Positions 43,341-54,796 of a stretch of 64,000 nucleotides of DNA are shown in pieces. The stretch spans positions 87,656,826 through 87,720,825 of the forward strand of contig OZ010573.1 in the NCBI GenBank assembly GCA_963932145.1, given 5' to 3'. The DNA is from Acanthosepion lycidas. Its lineage: Eukaryota > Mollusca > Cephalopoda > Sepiida > Sepiidae. The notes under the pieces were generated by a model. The model was not told the origin of the DNA, searched no databases, and saw only the letters and a list, made by a program, of their open reading frames with translations. Each line of letters opens with the position of its first letter. The stretch's first letter is position 1. A program made the translations under genes and the position numbers.

Positions 43341-44729
43341 TTAATGAGAAGAACAAGGTAAATAGAGATAAATATATATTTTTAAGTGAAAAAACTCAAA
43401 ATAACTGTATGATGTCAAAAATATGTGAAATGTAAAAATGTGTACATAAATTCACAATATTGAAATCAATGACGTTCTGCTGTATTAGAGAAAAGATGGA
43501 GGCTTTTACTGAAACTTCTTGAAATTTAACTGCAAGCATTAAACCGATATCTTAATACTTCCTGACCAACTGATTTCAGATTAATCACGTTAATAATCGT
43601 TTAGTCCCTGTCCATTTATGCATCTCTCGTATAAAGCGGATTAGAAATCTGTTTTTATTCACTTTCTTTTGCATCTTACCAATATCTCCATTTTCTGTAA
43701 GATCCTCTTTAGAGAGTTGTCGCAATATCACGTTGATTTTCAATAATGCACAGACCTGCTGTTCTCCAAACAAACCCGCCGTATCGCCAAACACCGGCCT
43801 TAAGACATTATCAATTATGTGGCCAGGCACACCACACTGTATATTTCCGTGTTGGTAAATCGTGCTAAACACGCTAAATGTGTGTCCGGCTCAATTCACT
43901 TGAACCCTACCGTAGCGTCGATTCGCTCACAGAAACGATTGATTTAGCCGGTGATTTTAAGTTGCGACTAAAAGGCTTCTCTCCATTTCCCTGATCTGCC
44001 CACAGAAAGAGCGAGGTTGACGAGTGGACAATATACAGGACCTGATGGCGAAATTAATGCTTCCCTTCCCCCACATCTGTCCTCTTCTTTAGCTCTGATT
44101 TTCTTTCTGTGTTGATTCAAGTCAATGGAAAATTTCTCAAGAGAATTGCACTCCAAAAATCTCGCGTGATAGCCACACGCCAAGCGAAAACAGTCTTTAC
44201 GAAACGGTATTTACCAATCTTGGCATAGCGTGGCATAAGGTCAGATCTGTGGAGCATTTAATTTAAATGACTCTTACTACTAGGTTAGACAGGCAGAAAT
44301 ACTAAACTGGATTATTTCAACCAAGGCCTTTATTCCCTGGACCATGTGTCCTTCAATATGGCAATAAATACCTCATATCTGAAATATAGACATATATTTT
44401 TGGGTCATGTACCAAATTTTCACATTCTTATTTCTGCTTTCTGGTATATCGACAGCATTCACAAGATAGTTTCATATCTGTAAATTGAACAGACATTACT
44501 GCTCATGGCTATATTACTAATTATAGCGACTGTAATTGCTAGCTTTTTAAAAGTGGTTACTAATCTACGAGGAATGAGAAGTGTCTGCGTGCGAATCGTA
44601 GAAGTACTTCGCAAAGTGATGCACGCCAACTTTGTCTGTGATGGTCCCAGAAGCCATGAGCCCTCAGTATTTCACACTGAGTATTTTCACAGTCATGTTC
44701 ACCAAATATGTGACATTTGGCAAACCGTG
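43341..44729. other. No recognised feature; two minus frames
   Basis: Minus frames of 95 codons (43872-43585) and 71 codons (44183-43968) have balanced composition unlike the surrounding low-complexity DNA. I recognise no domain, signal peptide or neighbour that would make them genes. Either decayed element or chance. Confidence 0.35.
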
Positions 44730-45130
44730 AAATGATTTTAAATCAATTCATCCCAAGAAAGTTGAAAAAGCCACAAAGATATTACTGGGGAGAAAGGACC
44801 ATAAAGAAATGATTCAGAGAGACAGAAGATTACGACTGACGTTACATTTATTCTCTGAAGATCGTAGTTGTCAATAAAGCAGGAAACTGAAACAGGCGAC
44901 AAGTGTGAATGAAGAAAATTTTAGGCTAGAACTTGCGCTTACACTTAGCAATTTGAAAGGAAAATGATCAGATTTAGCTGCTAGCCTAGTGCTACGCTTA
45001 AATTCATGAAATTCAAGGTACTAAAGTAGTAAGCTCATCAGAAAAATTACCATGAACTTATTTTTATAAATGACACAGGAAAATACGTTACGGCGGTCGG
45101 AAAATATTTGAGAAAATCAGCGTCGAGATT
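44730..45130 (-). mobile_element. LINE family J 3' end, old copy
   Basis: TCAATTCATCCCAAGAAAGT (44740-44759) is a decayed J tail. To the right, the complement gives the SHEFKRSTRLAARSDHF-like and RSSENKCNV-like blocks with stops and frameshifts. Strongly diverged. Confidence 0.55.
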
Positions 45131-46000
45131 GACACTAACAAATGACACAATAACAAGAATTTGTTAAAGTTGGCCATCTTGAATAAGATGACCAGTAGAA
45201 ACGAGAACCACGTGATATTGATTTCCGTTTCCGAAGTAGAATCGGAAGCACATGAAACGGCACATCGAAGCTGAAGGTGTTCTTTTTTCTAAATAATCTT
45301 TGCTTGTTTCTTTTTTTGTTTTTGCTAAAACGTAATAATATTTTATAATAATATAATAACAATATAATTATGATATAATAATAATGTAATATAATAATAT
45401 TTTAATATATATTTATTTTGTATTGAATATAATTGCTTTTCTCTATATCATCATATGTTTCAGTTACTTAGCGCACTCCGTATATATAATGGCAAAATAT
45501 TAATACAAATGCTAATTCCATAAAATAAAAGAAGTTAATTTTCTAAAGGAAAGTTAAGTATTTAATCGCTTCCTGTCATTTAAATATAGTCATTAATTAA
45601 ACGAGGCTCAATGTTTCTGAAAATATCTAATTATACTCTACTAGAAATCCCCGTGAAAATTTCACGTTTTTCTATTTGAATTTTCTGATGAATTTTAATT
45701 CTTAATTTAAAGATTGAAAAATCCCGTGACGACTTATAAAATATCCGTAGAAATTTCCCTATCGCTACGTTAAGTATTTGAGCTTAACAACTTTAACAAA
45801 ATATTGCAATATTAATCATAAGTATGAATGCAGGTCACTATTTTAAGGAGTAGCAACGTTCAAATGAAAAGATTTGAAATTGACAATTTTTTTTTATGTC
45901 ACCGAGACATACATTAAACACTTTTATCTTCCCTTCTTAATTTTTCTTTTTTCTGGATGAAACCGAGTTGCATGTCTGATATGTCTTTTCTGGCTATTCA
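45131..46000. other. No recognised feature
   Basis: AT-rich with short TAATAATA words (45350-45420). No frame of interest. Confidence 0.55.
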
Positions 46001-46744
46001 CGCGATCAAAACGAAATAGTCCATTATTTATGAAGTATTTTTAAGAGACGCTAATCAATTCTATCTTCATTCCTATATTTCTTTCTTTTTTTTCATTCAT
46101 TTTAACACTGGAACTAATAGCGTCTCTGATACAGTGTAACCCGGATATAAGAGAGTTGTCGGGACCGGAGACGAAATCTCTTATATCCGGGTTTCACTTA
46201 TATCCGGGTTTGGTCTATTAACATTAACACAGGCTCTAATTTGGGACCAGAGAAATATATCTTATATCCGAGTTTCTCTTATATCCGGGGGTTTCTCTTA
46301 TATCCGGGTTTCTCTTATATCCGGGTATCTTATATCCCAGTTGTATTTTCCGACTTTCCTCGCGATCAAAACGAAATAGTCCATTATTTATGAAGTATTT
46401 TTAAGAGACGCTAATCAATTCTATCTTCATTCCTATATTTCTTTCTTTTTTTTCATTCATTTTAACACTGGAACTAATAGCGTCTCTGATACAGTGTAAC
46501 CCGGATATCAGAGAGTTGTCGGGACCGGAGACGAAATCTCTTATATCCGGTTTTCTCTTATATCCGGGTTTGGTCTATTAACATTAACATAGGCTCTAAT
46601 TTGGGACCAGAGAAATATATCTTATATCCGAGTTTCTCTTATATCCGGGGGTTTCTCTTATATCCGGGTTTCTCTTATATCCGGGTATCTTATATCCCAG
46701 TTGTATTTTCCGACTTTCCTCGCGATCAAAACGAAATAGTCCAT
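46001..46744. repeat. 360-bp tandem dimer containing a pogo-like MITE
   Basis: CGCGATCAAAACGAAATAGT occurs at 46001, 46361 and 46721, giving two complete 360-bp units plus about 24 bp. They differ at only a few positions. Each unit contains TACAGTGTAACCCGGATATA and, inverted, TATATCCCAGTTGTA, with many (T)CTTATATCCGGG words between. CAGTGTAACCC...TATCCGGG resembles the termini of pogo/Tigger-type elements (first MITE about 46135-46345). Confidence 0.85.
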
Positions 46745-46774
46745 AATTTCCCAGATAATGACAAGGCGTAACTA

Positions 46775-46854
46775 TTAGGTTGGTGCAAAAATAATGACGG
46801 TTTTTGACGTAATTTTTAAGGTCAAAAACCGTCATTATTTTTGCACCAATCTAA
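46775..46854. mobile_element. Palindromic mariner-type MITE, copy 5 (short variant)
   Basis: TTAGGTTGGTGCAAAAATAA to its complement (one mismatch, ACCAATCTAA), 80 bp, flanked by TA. The interior keeps ATGACGGTTTTTGACG and lacks the TAATAATGTC core of the long form. Confidence 0.9.
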
Positions 46855-47943
46855 TAGCAGAATTATAATAAAAACTATATTTATATTCAGGTCAAGTCTA
46901 ATTAATGCGAATATATTCCTTCTGGTGCTGTGAAATCATTGATAATTTTATACTCTAGAATGTCTTGCGAGTAAAATAAAAATTGCAAGCATAGACTTCA
47001 ACAAATAATGGATAATATTGAATGAAATGACAATTCCTGAGAGTCAGACGTTGTGCAAACGACAGGCGAAACTAATTCCAGAAAAAGTTATTACGTCTAC
47101 ACATTTATTGCGTGCCAATCGTTGCTTGTGCTTATTATCGACAAACGACAAATGTACACGTTTGGCTTGGTGTCGTGCGATGCGGCCATTCCACCCTGTC
47201 GCCAAATGAATAATAAATGCAATCCTTGGTCAGTCAACACAATCAAATATATTTTAATCACGTTTGGTTTTCTCTTTAGAGAAAATACATTGGATGGAAT
47301 TTATTCAGTAAAGAAGTAAAAGCAGTCAAAATGAAACAAAAAGTATTTAAATAAATGCCTCAATAAAGAAACCATTTTCTTTTCTTAAAAAAAAAAAGTT
47401 ACAAAATATTATGTTCGATACTTGTTCAGCCACAAAATAAAGCTTCTATTACATATTACTGACTTACGTTCTTACAATGATTCTTCACATAAAATCACCA
47501 TCAGGCTCGAAAGGATTCTGTGATACTGACAACATGTTTCTTGGTCTCAAGTCAAGTTTTTGGTGTGTATCGAAATTGTGAACGTTATGACGCAATTTCT
47601 TAACGTATAGTTGACGATATATAACTTCTGAAAACGATTTATCTTACTTTTGGATATTGGTTCAGTGGTCAAATTGGGGAATATATATTTTCTTTTCTTT
47701 TATTGGCCGTGTTTCTCCAGCTCGCTCAGTTTATTACTCTCCACAACTTTCTACCGCTCTAAGTAACTTTTGATTCTTTACGAAACCTCTTTCTCCCTAC
47801 ATTGCCCTCCGTTCCCACAGACTCTCTCTCTCTCTCTCTCAACTTTTGTCAATTTTTTTTCTTCAAAATTACCTATAATTCTTCAATTTTCCAAGTCTTT
47901 TGTCCATCTGTCCCAGAACTTTAACACGATTCTTTCTTGTTTG
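46855..47943. other. No recognised feature
   Basis: Frames of 63-88 codons at 47018-47319 overlap one another and show no motif. A (TC)n tract of about 20 bp is at 47821-47841. Confidence 0.5.
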
Positions 47944-48043
47944 GGGCTTACGGCCATATCACGTTGAAAACGATTCCGTACGAACACCGAACTTAAGCAA
48001 TGTCAAGTCTGGAAAGTACATCTTGGAAATAACACGTGGTGTA
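47944..48043 (+). pseudogene. 5S rRNA-like sequence
   Basis: GGCTTACGGCCATATCACGT, TGAAAACG, GAACACCGAACTTAAGCAAT and AAGTACATCTTGG through CGTGGTGTAAG follow the order of animal 5S rRNA (TACGGCCATA...CACGTTGAAA...CACCGAAGTTAAGCAA...AGTACTTGGA...GTGCTGTAAG). The box A-like ACTTAAGCAAT is kept, box C is decayed, and a short deletion lies in the middle. It is too damaged to be a gene. It is either a 5S pseudogene or the head of a 5S-derived SINE, because it runs directly into a tRNA-SINE. Confidence 0.75.
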
Positions 48044-48200
48044 AGTCTGGTGATGTAATGGGTAATAGCTCCGAATTTTTATTTAGAGAGCCGAGTTCCA
48101 ATTCCACTTGAGTTCGTTATATTCGCTTACGCGCAAATGCTCTTGGGAAAGGTATGAATCCACTTCTTCTCTCCTAAGCTAGGAGTTAAAAGTAAGATTT
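48044..48200 (+). mobile_element. tRNA-derived SINE, type 2, joined to 5S-like head
   Basis: TGGTGATGTAATGGGTAATAG, GAGAGCCGAGTTCCAATTCC and CTTGGGAAAGGTATGAATCC match the head of the SINE at 36447 and 50291, ending early (about 48200). It starts within a base or two of the end of the 5S-like sequence. Confidence 0.7.
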
Positions 48201-48599
48201 ATATTGCTAAATCATTATTATCACGAAAAAGTATTATTTTCTGGCTTTAAATAACCTGAAATTGGTTGATGAACCGTAAAAATGAATCAATAAAAATCAT
48301 TTATCTTTTTTTTAATATATGCACCTAACCACGGCGCCGGTGGGAATTGTCAGTCATGTAAATTGACTTGGTTCATCAGGGAGTTTCGAGTCTTTCAACA
48401 TCATACACACCAGCACCAAGCTGATCTCCGCTTTGGGCTTATATGGGCTTTTCTCTAATTGTTACTCGGATAGTCTGAACCGATCCTTCTCCGATATGTT
48501 GCTTTTTTCTTTTTTAAAAAAAGAAAAAAAGAAAGAAAAAGAAACCAGCGACCTTGATTTCGAGGGTTTGAAACTAATTCGGACCCATGTGATGTGCTT
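48201..48599. other. No recognised feature
   Basis: No motif-bearing frame. It may be a diverged part of the adjacent minus-strand LINE. Confidence 0.4.
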
Positions 48600-49260
48600 T
48601 TAAATCCACTTTAACTGCCATCTTACACCAATAGCAGACGTAATTGCTATTGTCATGTCGTCCATATAAGCTCTAATTGGAGGTTGCCTTCGTCCAGATC
48701 TAGTGACCAGGCATCTGCATTCTAATTGTGGCTTTAATTATTATATTAATTGCTTTGGCAAAATAGGGTAGCTGAGATTGTACATCCAGTTATAATACCC
48801 CTTTCCAATTTAAGCCATACCGACGTAGCATTCTCCGAAACCGTTCTCATTTGAAAATTGCTATAATAATCCGAGATGAGTTCGGGATTTTATTAGAGAC
48901 ATGATGCGGTTTGGGTGTTTCTTTTACTAGTTTATGTAGAATTGAACCATAAGCGATTTTGAGGTCCAGTCACAAGATGGCTATGTCACCCCATTTGCCT
49001 TTGCGTCTTTTAACAACTGCGGAAAGAACCTTATGTGTTACATAGATCCTGGTATTCCTAGTACACATTCTTTTTGTACAGAGCTATTGAGGAAATCGTT
49101 TTTTAAAAGAAAATCTGACAATCTGCGATTCAACATGCTAAAAAATATTTAAACCTCGGTGTTCAAAAGAGAGATGCATCTGAATCGGTTTATCCTTCTG
49201 GCTTCTTCATCTTTAGGGATCCAGATACCTTCAGAGTACCTCCATTGTTTTTTTCCCTCT
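48600..49260 (-). pseudogene. Reverse transcriptase fragment (distinct LINE type)
   Basis: Minus strand, in order: WRYSEGIWIPKDEEARRINR, FRCISLLNTEV, SVQKECVLGIPGSM, WHRLEKG-like EKGYYNWMYN and, after that, LECRCLVTRSGRRQPPIRAY with YMDDMT as the catalytic box (near 48655-48672). This layout matches an RT family widespread in fishes and invertebrates whose box reads FMDD. At least five stops or frameshifts. It precedes a family E copy on the same strand. Confidence 0.7.
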
Positions 49261-49319
49261 CCGCCAAATTACTTTCAATAACTTCCATAACATGCGAAGA
49301 AGTTTCGGACAGCGTTTAT

Positions 49320-49870
49320 AAACTATGTAACACACTCCGTTTGAACCCGGTTTAAAGGCCGACCTGGCCGTATAAGTAAATGTATATTCTTCGTTTCCAT
49401 ATTGCGTAAAGATTCCTCGTTACTCATATTCTTTGTCCTTGGAATTCTCAGTATCTTTCTGCAGAACCATATCATCGTTATATGAAGCCTCAGTTTAATC
49501 TCTGAGTTGATTTTCAAACATTACTGCCATTGAGGAAAAATTATAGCATTAGCAGTATAGCACACATTTTTTTTTTTTTGTTTCTGACGAAATTTTCTTT
49601 TGTTTTACTTTATTTCTAGAAGTCATATTTCACTATTTCATTGCGCCTTTTGATTTCTGTGCTAAATATTGCGACACCAATTGCTACATTATCCAGATTA
49701 TTAAATTCCTGTAATTGCCTGATTCCGACGTATTCGATTCTTAAATCACACCTTAAGCTCTCTTGGTGACAACCATGAATTTTGTCTTCTTTAGATTTAG
49801 TAATTAATTCTGTAGTCTCGCATTCTTCTATGACCCTGTCAAGAAATTTTTGTATTTTGTAATAATTTTC
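49320..49870 (-). pseudogene. LINE family E fragment, minus strand
   Basis: The minus strand first gives ESLRCDLRIEYVGIRQLQEF and STEIKRRNEIVKYDF (49850-49620, the FKYLGS...IKRRI block), then, after a gap, LRLHITMIWFCRKILRIPRT and NMSNEESLRNMETKN (49517-49323). The tyrosine-rich junction between them is missing. Decayed. Confidence 0.65.
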
Positions 49871-50290
49871 ATTTTGAGATTCAAAACAGTGACATTTCCA
49901 TATTTTACATTGTTAAGATTGTGTCAGTTAATAATAAATATTGATATGCCTTTTTGTTCTGGTTGAATCGTCTTTTTGTAGAGGTTAAATATATAATTAA
50001 ACGCTAACATGCTTTACGCTACTATTTTTCTTCAAATCCTTTTCAACTGGATTTTTATTTCTAAATGTTACGGATAGTTCTAATATCTTTTCCAAATAAA
50101 TTATGTTTTTTTCGGAATTCAGATATGTTCTTATATCGTAATTATGACTATTTCGTTTAAAAATATGTACGGATCGTGCCGAACACTCTCTGGTCGTGCA
50201 GAACACTTTGTAATGATAAACGTATTTTTCTAGTTAAATTGCCTTAATTTTGAATATCTGGGAGGTGTTTAACAGGGTAGAGAAAGTGGA

Positions 50291-50752
50291 GGAGGCACGG
50301 TAGAGTAATGGATAGCGGCTTGGATTGAGGAATCGGAGAGCCGATTTCGAATTCCAGTCGAATACATTACATTCACTTAAGTGCTAATGCCCTTGGGAAA
50401 GGTATGGATCCTCTTCTTCTCCCTCCAGCTATGGGTAAATAGCAGGACAGACTGGGTTCTATAGCCTTGGATAGCAACTGGTCTAAGAGAAGGAAAACTC
50501 TGAATCCAAAACCTGCGGAGGGCCGTTTGGGGACCTTGTGGCACGTAGTGCACCAGGTCTCTGTAATCGGCCCTTCAAAAAGTGTGGATGGTCCTGCACG
50601 AAACCTTCACCACTATAATCAAATCTCATGTGCTATACATGTGGGTTGGGGACCGCTTGTGAATTCCAAATTCCCATGAATTCTAATATGGGAGCCGGAT
50701 CAACCCACCTCGGGTAAATACCGTTACAAGGTAAGGAGGGAAGGAGAGAAGG
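50291..50752 (+). mobile_element. tRNA-derived SINE, type 2, nested, with target duplication
   Basis: Head GGCACGGTAGAGTAATGGAT, TAGCGGCTTGGATT and a box B-like ATTTCGAATTCC, then a body like that at 36447-36746 and a GA-rich tail (50731-50752). The 12-mer AGAGAAAGTGGA flanks it at 50279-50290 and 50753-50764. This is a target-site duplication within the host LINE E frame. Confidence 0.9.
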
Positions 50753-51219
50753 AGAGAAAGTGGATACTGAAATCCGAAGACGCATCGGGATAGCGAATGA
50801 TTCCTTCCGAAAGCTAAGCAAAAAAGTATTAAGAAACAAAAAAAAATCTCGTTAGAAACAAAGAAAAAGAGTATTCAACTGTTATCTAATCCACCTATAT
50901 GGTACTGAATGCTGGAAAATCTCCTCACAGATGAAGAGACTTGAAGAAACAGAAAAATGGTTCTGCAGAAAGAATCTAAGAGTACCAAGGAGCGAAGATA
51001 TTGGACAACAACGAAATTTTAAAGAAAATTGAAACAAGAATAACAGTTATATTCAACATCAAGAGGAGATGGTTGTAATTTCTAGGGTTCATAACGAAGA
51101 AAGTTGGCTTACAAAATTTGATAGGGCAGATTGTAGGCAAGAGGCATAGAGAGAGACAACGCATGAGCTACCTAGCGAGGTTGAGTAAATAAATGGCGGA
51201 ACAAAATTTAGGAGAGGTA

Positions 51220-51320
51220 TTAGGTTGGGGCAATACTAATGACGTAATAATTTCGTGTTTTGACGTTAAAAATACGTCAAAAAACGACATTATTACGTCA
51301 TTATTTTTGCACCAACCTAA
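51220..51320. mobile_element. Palindromic mariner-type MITE, copy 6, nested
   Basis: 101 bp, TTAGGTTGGGGCAATACTAA at left (two mismatches) and a perfect right end TTTTTGCACCAACCTAA, flanked by TA, inserted in LINE E. The left terminus has decayed relative to the right one. Confidence 0.9.
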
Positions 51321-51410
51321 TAACAAAACGACACAAATTATTAAGAGCTACAAATGGCAGAAAACTATCGAGAACCATGATGCCAACATCGTGAATGGAC
51401 TATCTCTAAA

Positions 51411-51859
51411 TTGTCTAAGATTGGCAGTAATCATGTTAGAATCCAATCTAGACCAGCTACTTTCTTTCTTTTTATCTTGATCATTGCTGGTCTTATCATA
51501 TTTTTGATATTGCAGATTCTTTCTATCCGTTTATTTTGAAATCCGTTATTTTATGAGGTAATTAATTTTCACTTAATAAGTGAACAAACGTTTGGCCAAC
51601 CCAATATTTACTCTATGTTTGAATTAGAGTTATTGTTGAATAGAAAAAAAATGTACGCTAAAAATATACTCGAAATTATATATTCACATTCTTAAACAAT
51701 TGCTACCATAAAAATGCGATGACGTTATGTAAGAATATATATCTCATATATATTCTTTGTAGTAGATTGTAACCGCTGTTACCCAAAGAAATGAGTCATA
51801 TTTATTATAATAAATTCCCCATAATAAAAGGTTCAAAGTGTCACTTATTTTACAGATAT
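51411..51859. other. No recognised feature
   Basis: AT-rich; nothing nameable. Confidence 0.5.
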
Positions 51860-52320
51860 TGAAATGGTAATATTCGTGATATTAACGGAAAAGCAGTTGG
51901 TCATAAATAGTGATGATGAAAATAAGAAGATATGACGATTGACCCTTGATTTAAACGTGTCAAGTTTGAAGCATTCCAAGAAGTCACCATGCATAAGTGT
52001 GTTCCACAAAATGGCAGTTTTACATAAAAAAATATATATCTGAATTGAACTTTTTTCCTAAATTGAAACACGGAGAAAATGACGGATTCATCTCCGGGGA
52101 TATAATATGACGTTTCTTAGCTTTAAAGATCTGAATTATTGGAACTAAAGATTGGAGGTCATCTGGAAATTTACCACGAAAATCAGATCGACTAAGGGCA
52201 GTCTTACAACATTCTGTCTATGGAAAATGTTTGCAAAATCAAAATATCACATGAAAGATTCTGAACTGAACACTATCAAGAACGCAATTTGGGGATCAAG
52301 AAGCTGCAGCCTAGATGTAC
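51860..52320 (-). pseudogene. J-like LINE C-terminal remnant
   Basis: On the minus strand FPDDLQSLVPIIQIFKAKKR (about 52180-52110) resembles the SDELLSLVP...EFKR region. KTAILWNTLMHGDFLECFKL, DTFKSRVNRHIFLF (52028-51920) resembles SRLWNTLP...NLQLFKCNVNRHL. The spacing fits. It is more diverged than other J copies, perhaps a sister family. Confidence 0.45.
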
Positions 52321-52904
52321 CGAAAATACTCTATTTTATATTTGTTTCATTGACTCTTGCAAAGATAAAGCATGGAAGAAGGAGTGAGATAATTTCAGGA
52401 GCCATACAACGAGCAGAGGATTTATGTAGGTTGAGACAGTTTCATATATATTTTGTAGCTTTGTGTGTTTACCAAATTGATTCTTTTTATCTCGATTCAC
52501 GGTTATTTTCAGATATATGTTTTTATTTTCTTGTCTGTGACAGCTTATCGTAGAATCTGTTATTCCCCCCTCTCTCTCGGAAGGTCTGTCACCGAAATAT
52601 ATATGAAGTCTCTTTATTTGTCTTCTCTTCGTTTTTAATGATACTTACGCTTTCTGTAAATGCTTGCGCTCACGCCACATAACAAAAATATACTGTTCGC
52701 AGTCTAATCTTAATTCAGTCCAATTCAAACCAATTAAAAGACTGTTCCGTTGCATTATCTTCTAATAAATTTCGGTTTTAAAGTTCTAGAATACAAGGCA
52801 GTTTGGTTTATGTAGTTTACAGTGAGTGATAAATAGTAAACAGAGAGATGATTGTGCAATTATTCTTTTTAATGTGATCGCGTAAATACGAAATTAGAAG
52901 CATG
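52321..52904. other. No recognised feature
   Basis: A 133-codon plus frame (52152-52553) overlaps the minus-strand LINE remnant and has no motif. Not called as a gene. Confidence 0.45.
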
Positions 52905-53830
52905 ATGATGTTGAACTGCATGGACCAAGGGGTATGGCGTTGAAATGTATAGACCAAGGGACATGATGTAGATCTGCATGGACCAAGGGGCATGGTGTTG
53001 AAATGTATAGACCAAGGGACATGATGTAGAACTGCATGGACCTAGGGGAACGGTGTTGAAATGTATAGACCAAGGGACATGATGTTGAACTGCATCGACC
53101 AAGGGGAACGGTGTTGAAATGTATAGACCAAGGGACATGACGTTGAACTGCATGAACCAAGGAGCATGGTGTTGAAAGGTGTAGACCAAGGGACATGATG
53201 TAGAACTGCATGGACCAAGGGGTATGGTGTTGAAATGTATAGACCAATGGACATGATGTTGAACTGCATCGACCAAGGGGAACGGTGTTGAAATGTATAG
53301 ACCAAGAGACATGATGTTGAACTGCATGGAGCAAGGGGCTTGGTGTTGAAATGTATAGACGAAGGGACATGATGTAGCACTGCATGGAGCAAGGGGCATG
53401 GTGTTGAAATGTATAGACCAAGGGACATGATGTAGAACTGCATGGACCAAGGGGCATGGTGTTGAAATGTATAGACCAAGGGACATGATGTAGAACTGCA
53501 TGGACCAAGAGACATAATATTGAACTGAATGGACAAAAGTTTATCATGTATGATGTTAAACTGTATGGACCAAGGTAGATGATGTTGAATTGTATCGACC
53601 AAGGTATATGATGTTGAACTGCATGGTCCAAGAGACATGTTGTTTAACTGTATCGACCAAGGTATATGATGTTGAATTGTATGGACCAAGGTACATAATG
53701 TTGAATTGTATCGACCAAGGTACATGATGTTGAAGTGCTTGGACCAAGAGACATGTTGTTGAACTGTATCGACCAAGGTACATGATGTTGAACTATATGG
53801 ACAAAAGGTTATCATGTTGTACTGTATGGG
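52905..53830. repeat. 29-bp/58-bp minisatellite
   Basis: A basic 29-bp unit (ATAGACCAAGGGACATGATG + TTGAACTGC type) is arranged as alternating 29-mers, giving a 58-bp higher unit over the left two thirds (CATGGACCAAG at 52919 and 52977). About 32 monomers in total; they are more irregular and mostly 29-bp from about 53540. Since 29 is not a multiple of 3, each frame cycles through all three phases, and all three minus frames are open for 210-257 codons. Confidence 0.93.
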
Positions 53831-54124
53831 CCAAGAATCATTATGATGCGCAACTGAACCGTAAATATAATTTTTAATGCAGATTCTTCCTCTGTTAGGA
53901 ACTTACTTAACACTTGCACCATATCCTACAATTATTCGAGTTTCATTGATAATTAAAAGGTGATAAGCCGTGAAAAATAACCGGTCAAATTAATTGATTA
54001 TTATCCTTCATTAATGATATATACATTAGATTAATTAATACGATATAATATATACATTTATTAATATAAATCTACCATTTGACTTTACGGACACTTTTGA
54101 TCTTGCGCTCCTGCTATATATAAT
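53831..54124. other. No recognised feature
   Basis: AT-rich spacer. Confidence 0.5.
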
Positions 54125-54435
54125 ATTTATTAATCATAAAATCGAAAGAAGAATCTGCAATGCTTTTGGTTCTGACCTGGCATCTCGATTTCATTCACCT
54201 TCCCATCGCCATAACGTAGCTTCTATGTGTCTTTTCTATAAATACTTTCATCTTAATTGTCCGATGAAATTTCGCCTATGTTACCTAGATTTTATTAATT
54301 TAAGCGCAGTACTAGATTGGCGATAAAGTCTCATGCTTTTACAGCTGAAATGGCTAGATGTAACCATAAGTTCAATGATAACAGTTTCTTCTATCTCATC
54401 GCTGGTAGAATTCTCTTCTGATTTCAGTTTTAACA
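54125..54435 (+). mobile_element. LINE family J, coding part of a split copy
   Basis: HKIERRICNAFGSDLASRFH, SHRHNVASMCLFYKYFHLNC and NLSAVLDWR-like codons align with LDKIQRR...LASRL...YKYFHGN. It ends near 54435. The 3' end of what may be the same copy resumes at 54797. Confidence 0.7.
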
Positions 54436-54796
54436 CTAATGAATATTTATAGAAAACAGAATTATCTCAACCGTTCAAGAACATTATACAAAAGTATATG
54501 CTTAAAGGCTGTTTATTATGTAAATCTTAATTACTTCGATCCACAGCAGCTCTGATCTTGTGGGGAAAAAATAATACGTATTTTGTTACAATCGTAGATC
54601 CTGTTTGATTTCAGTCATGTGTATATTCCAATGTCAAAAACATACATTACATTTTTAGTTCGCTAGTGACAACATTAGTGTCTCAATAGCTACTTCATTA
54701 TTTAGACTTTTAGTTCATTTGTTCGTAATATTTTAATTACTTGTTTTTTTCTTTAATTAGTCTGATAAACATTAATCAGCCCAATACTATATTAAT
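54436..54796. other. 361-bp segment separating two LINE J pieces
   Basis: Not LINE J. Its ends do not show convincing terminal repeats, and I see no second copy in the window. It may be an unknown insertion. Confidence 0.4.

Larger units (their letters stand above)
50229..51410 (+). mobile_element. LINE family E copy with two nested insertions
   Basis: The LINE reads LNFEYLGGV (50240-50268), is interrupted by a SINE, resumes VDTEIRRRIGIANDSFRKLS (50760), ECWKISSQMKRLEETEKWFC (50908), RRWL-like and RQRMSYLARLSK (51148). It is then interrupted by a MITE (51220-51320) and ends KRHKLLRATNGRKLSRTMMP-like (51327-51395). Stops and small deletions are present. It is the most complete E copy in the window. 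Confidence 0.8.

Noticed and set aside
42869..43356. Minus-strand frames rich in F, S and L that look like membrane proteins
   Set aside because: The composition is forced by the purine-rich plus strand; no start context or conserved segment.
47944..48043. Functional 5S rRNA gene
   Set aside because: A middle deletion, decayed box C and no terminator T-run at the end; it runs into a SINE.
52152..52553. 133-codon plus frame
   Set aside because: It overlaps a minus-strand LINE-like remnant and has no motif of its own.
52869..53815. Minus-strand frames of 210, 245 and 257 codons
   Set aside because: All come from the 29-bp minisatellite; the same peptide motifs rotate through the three frames.
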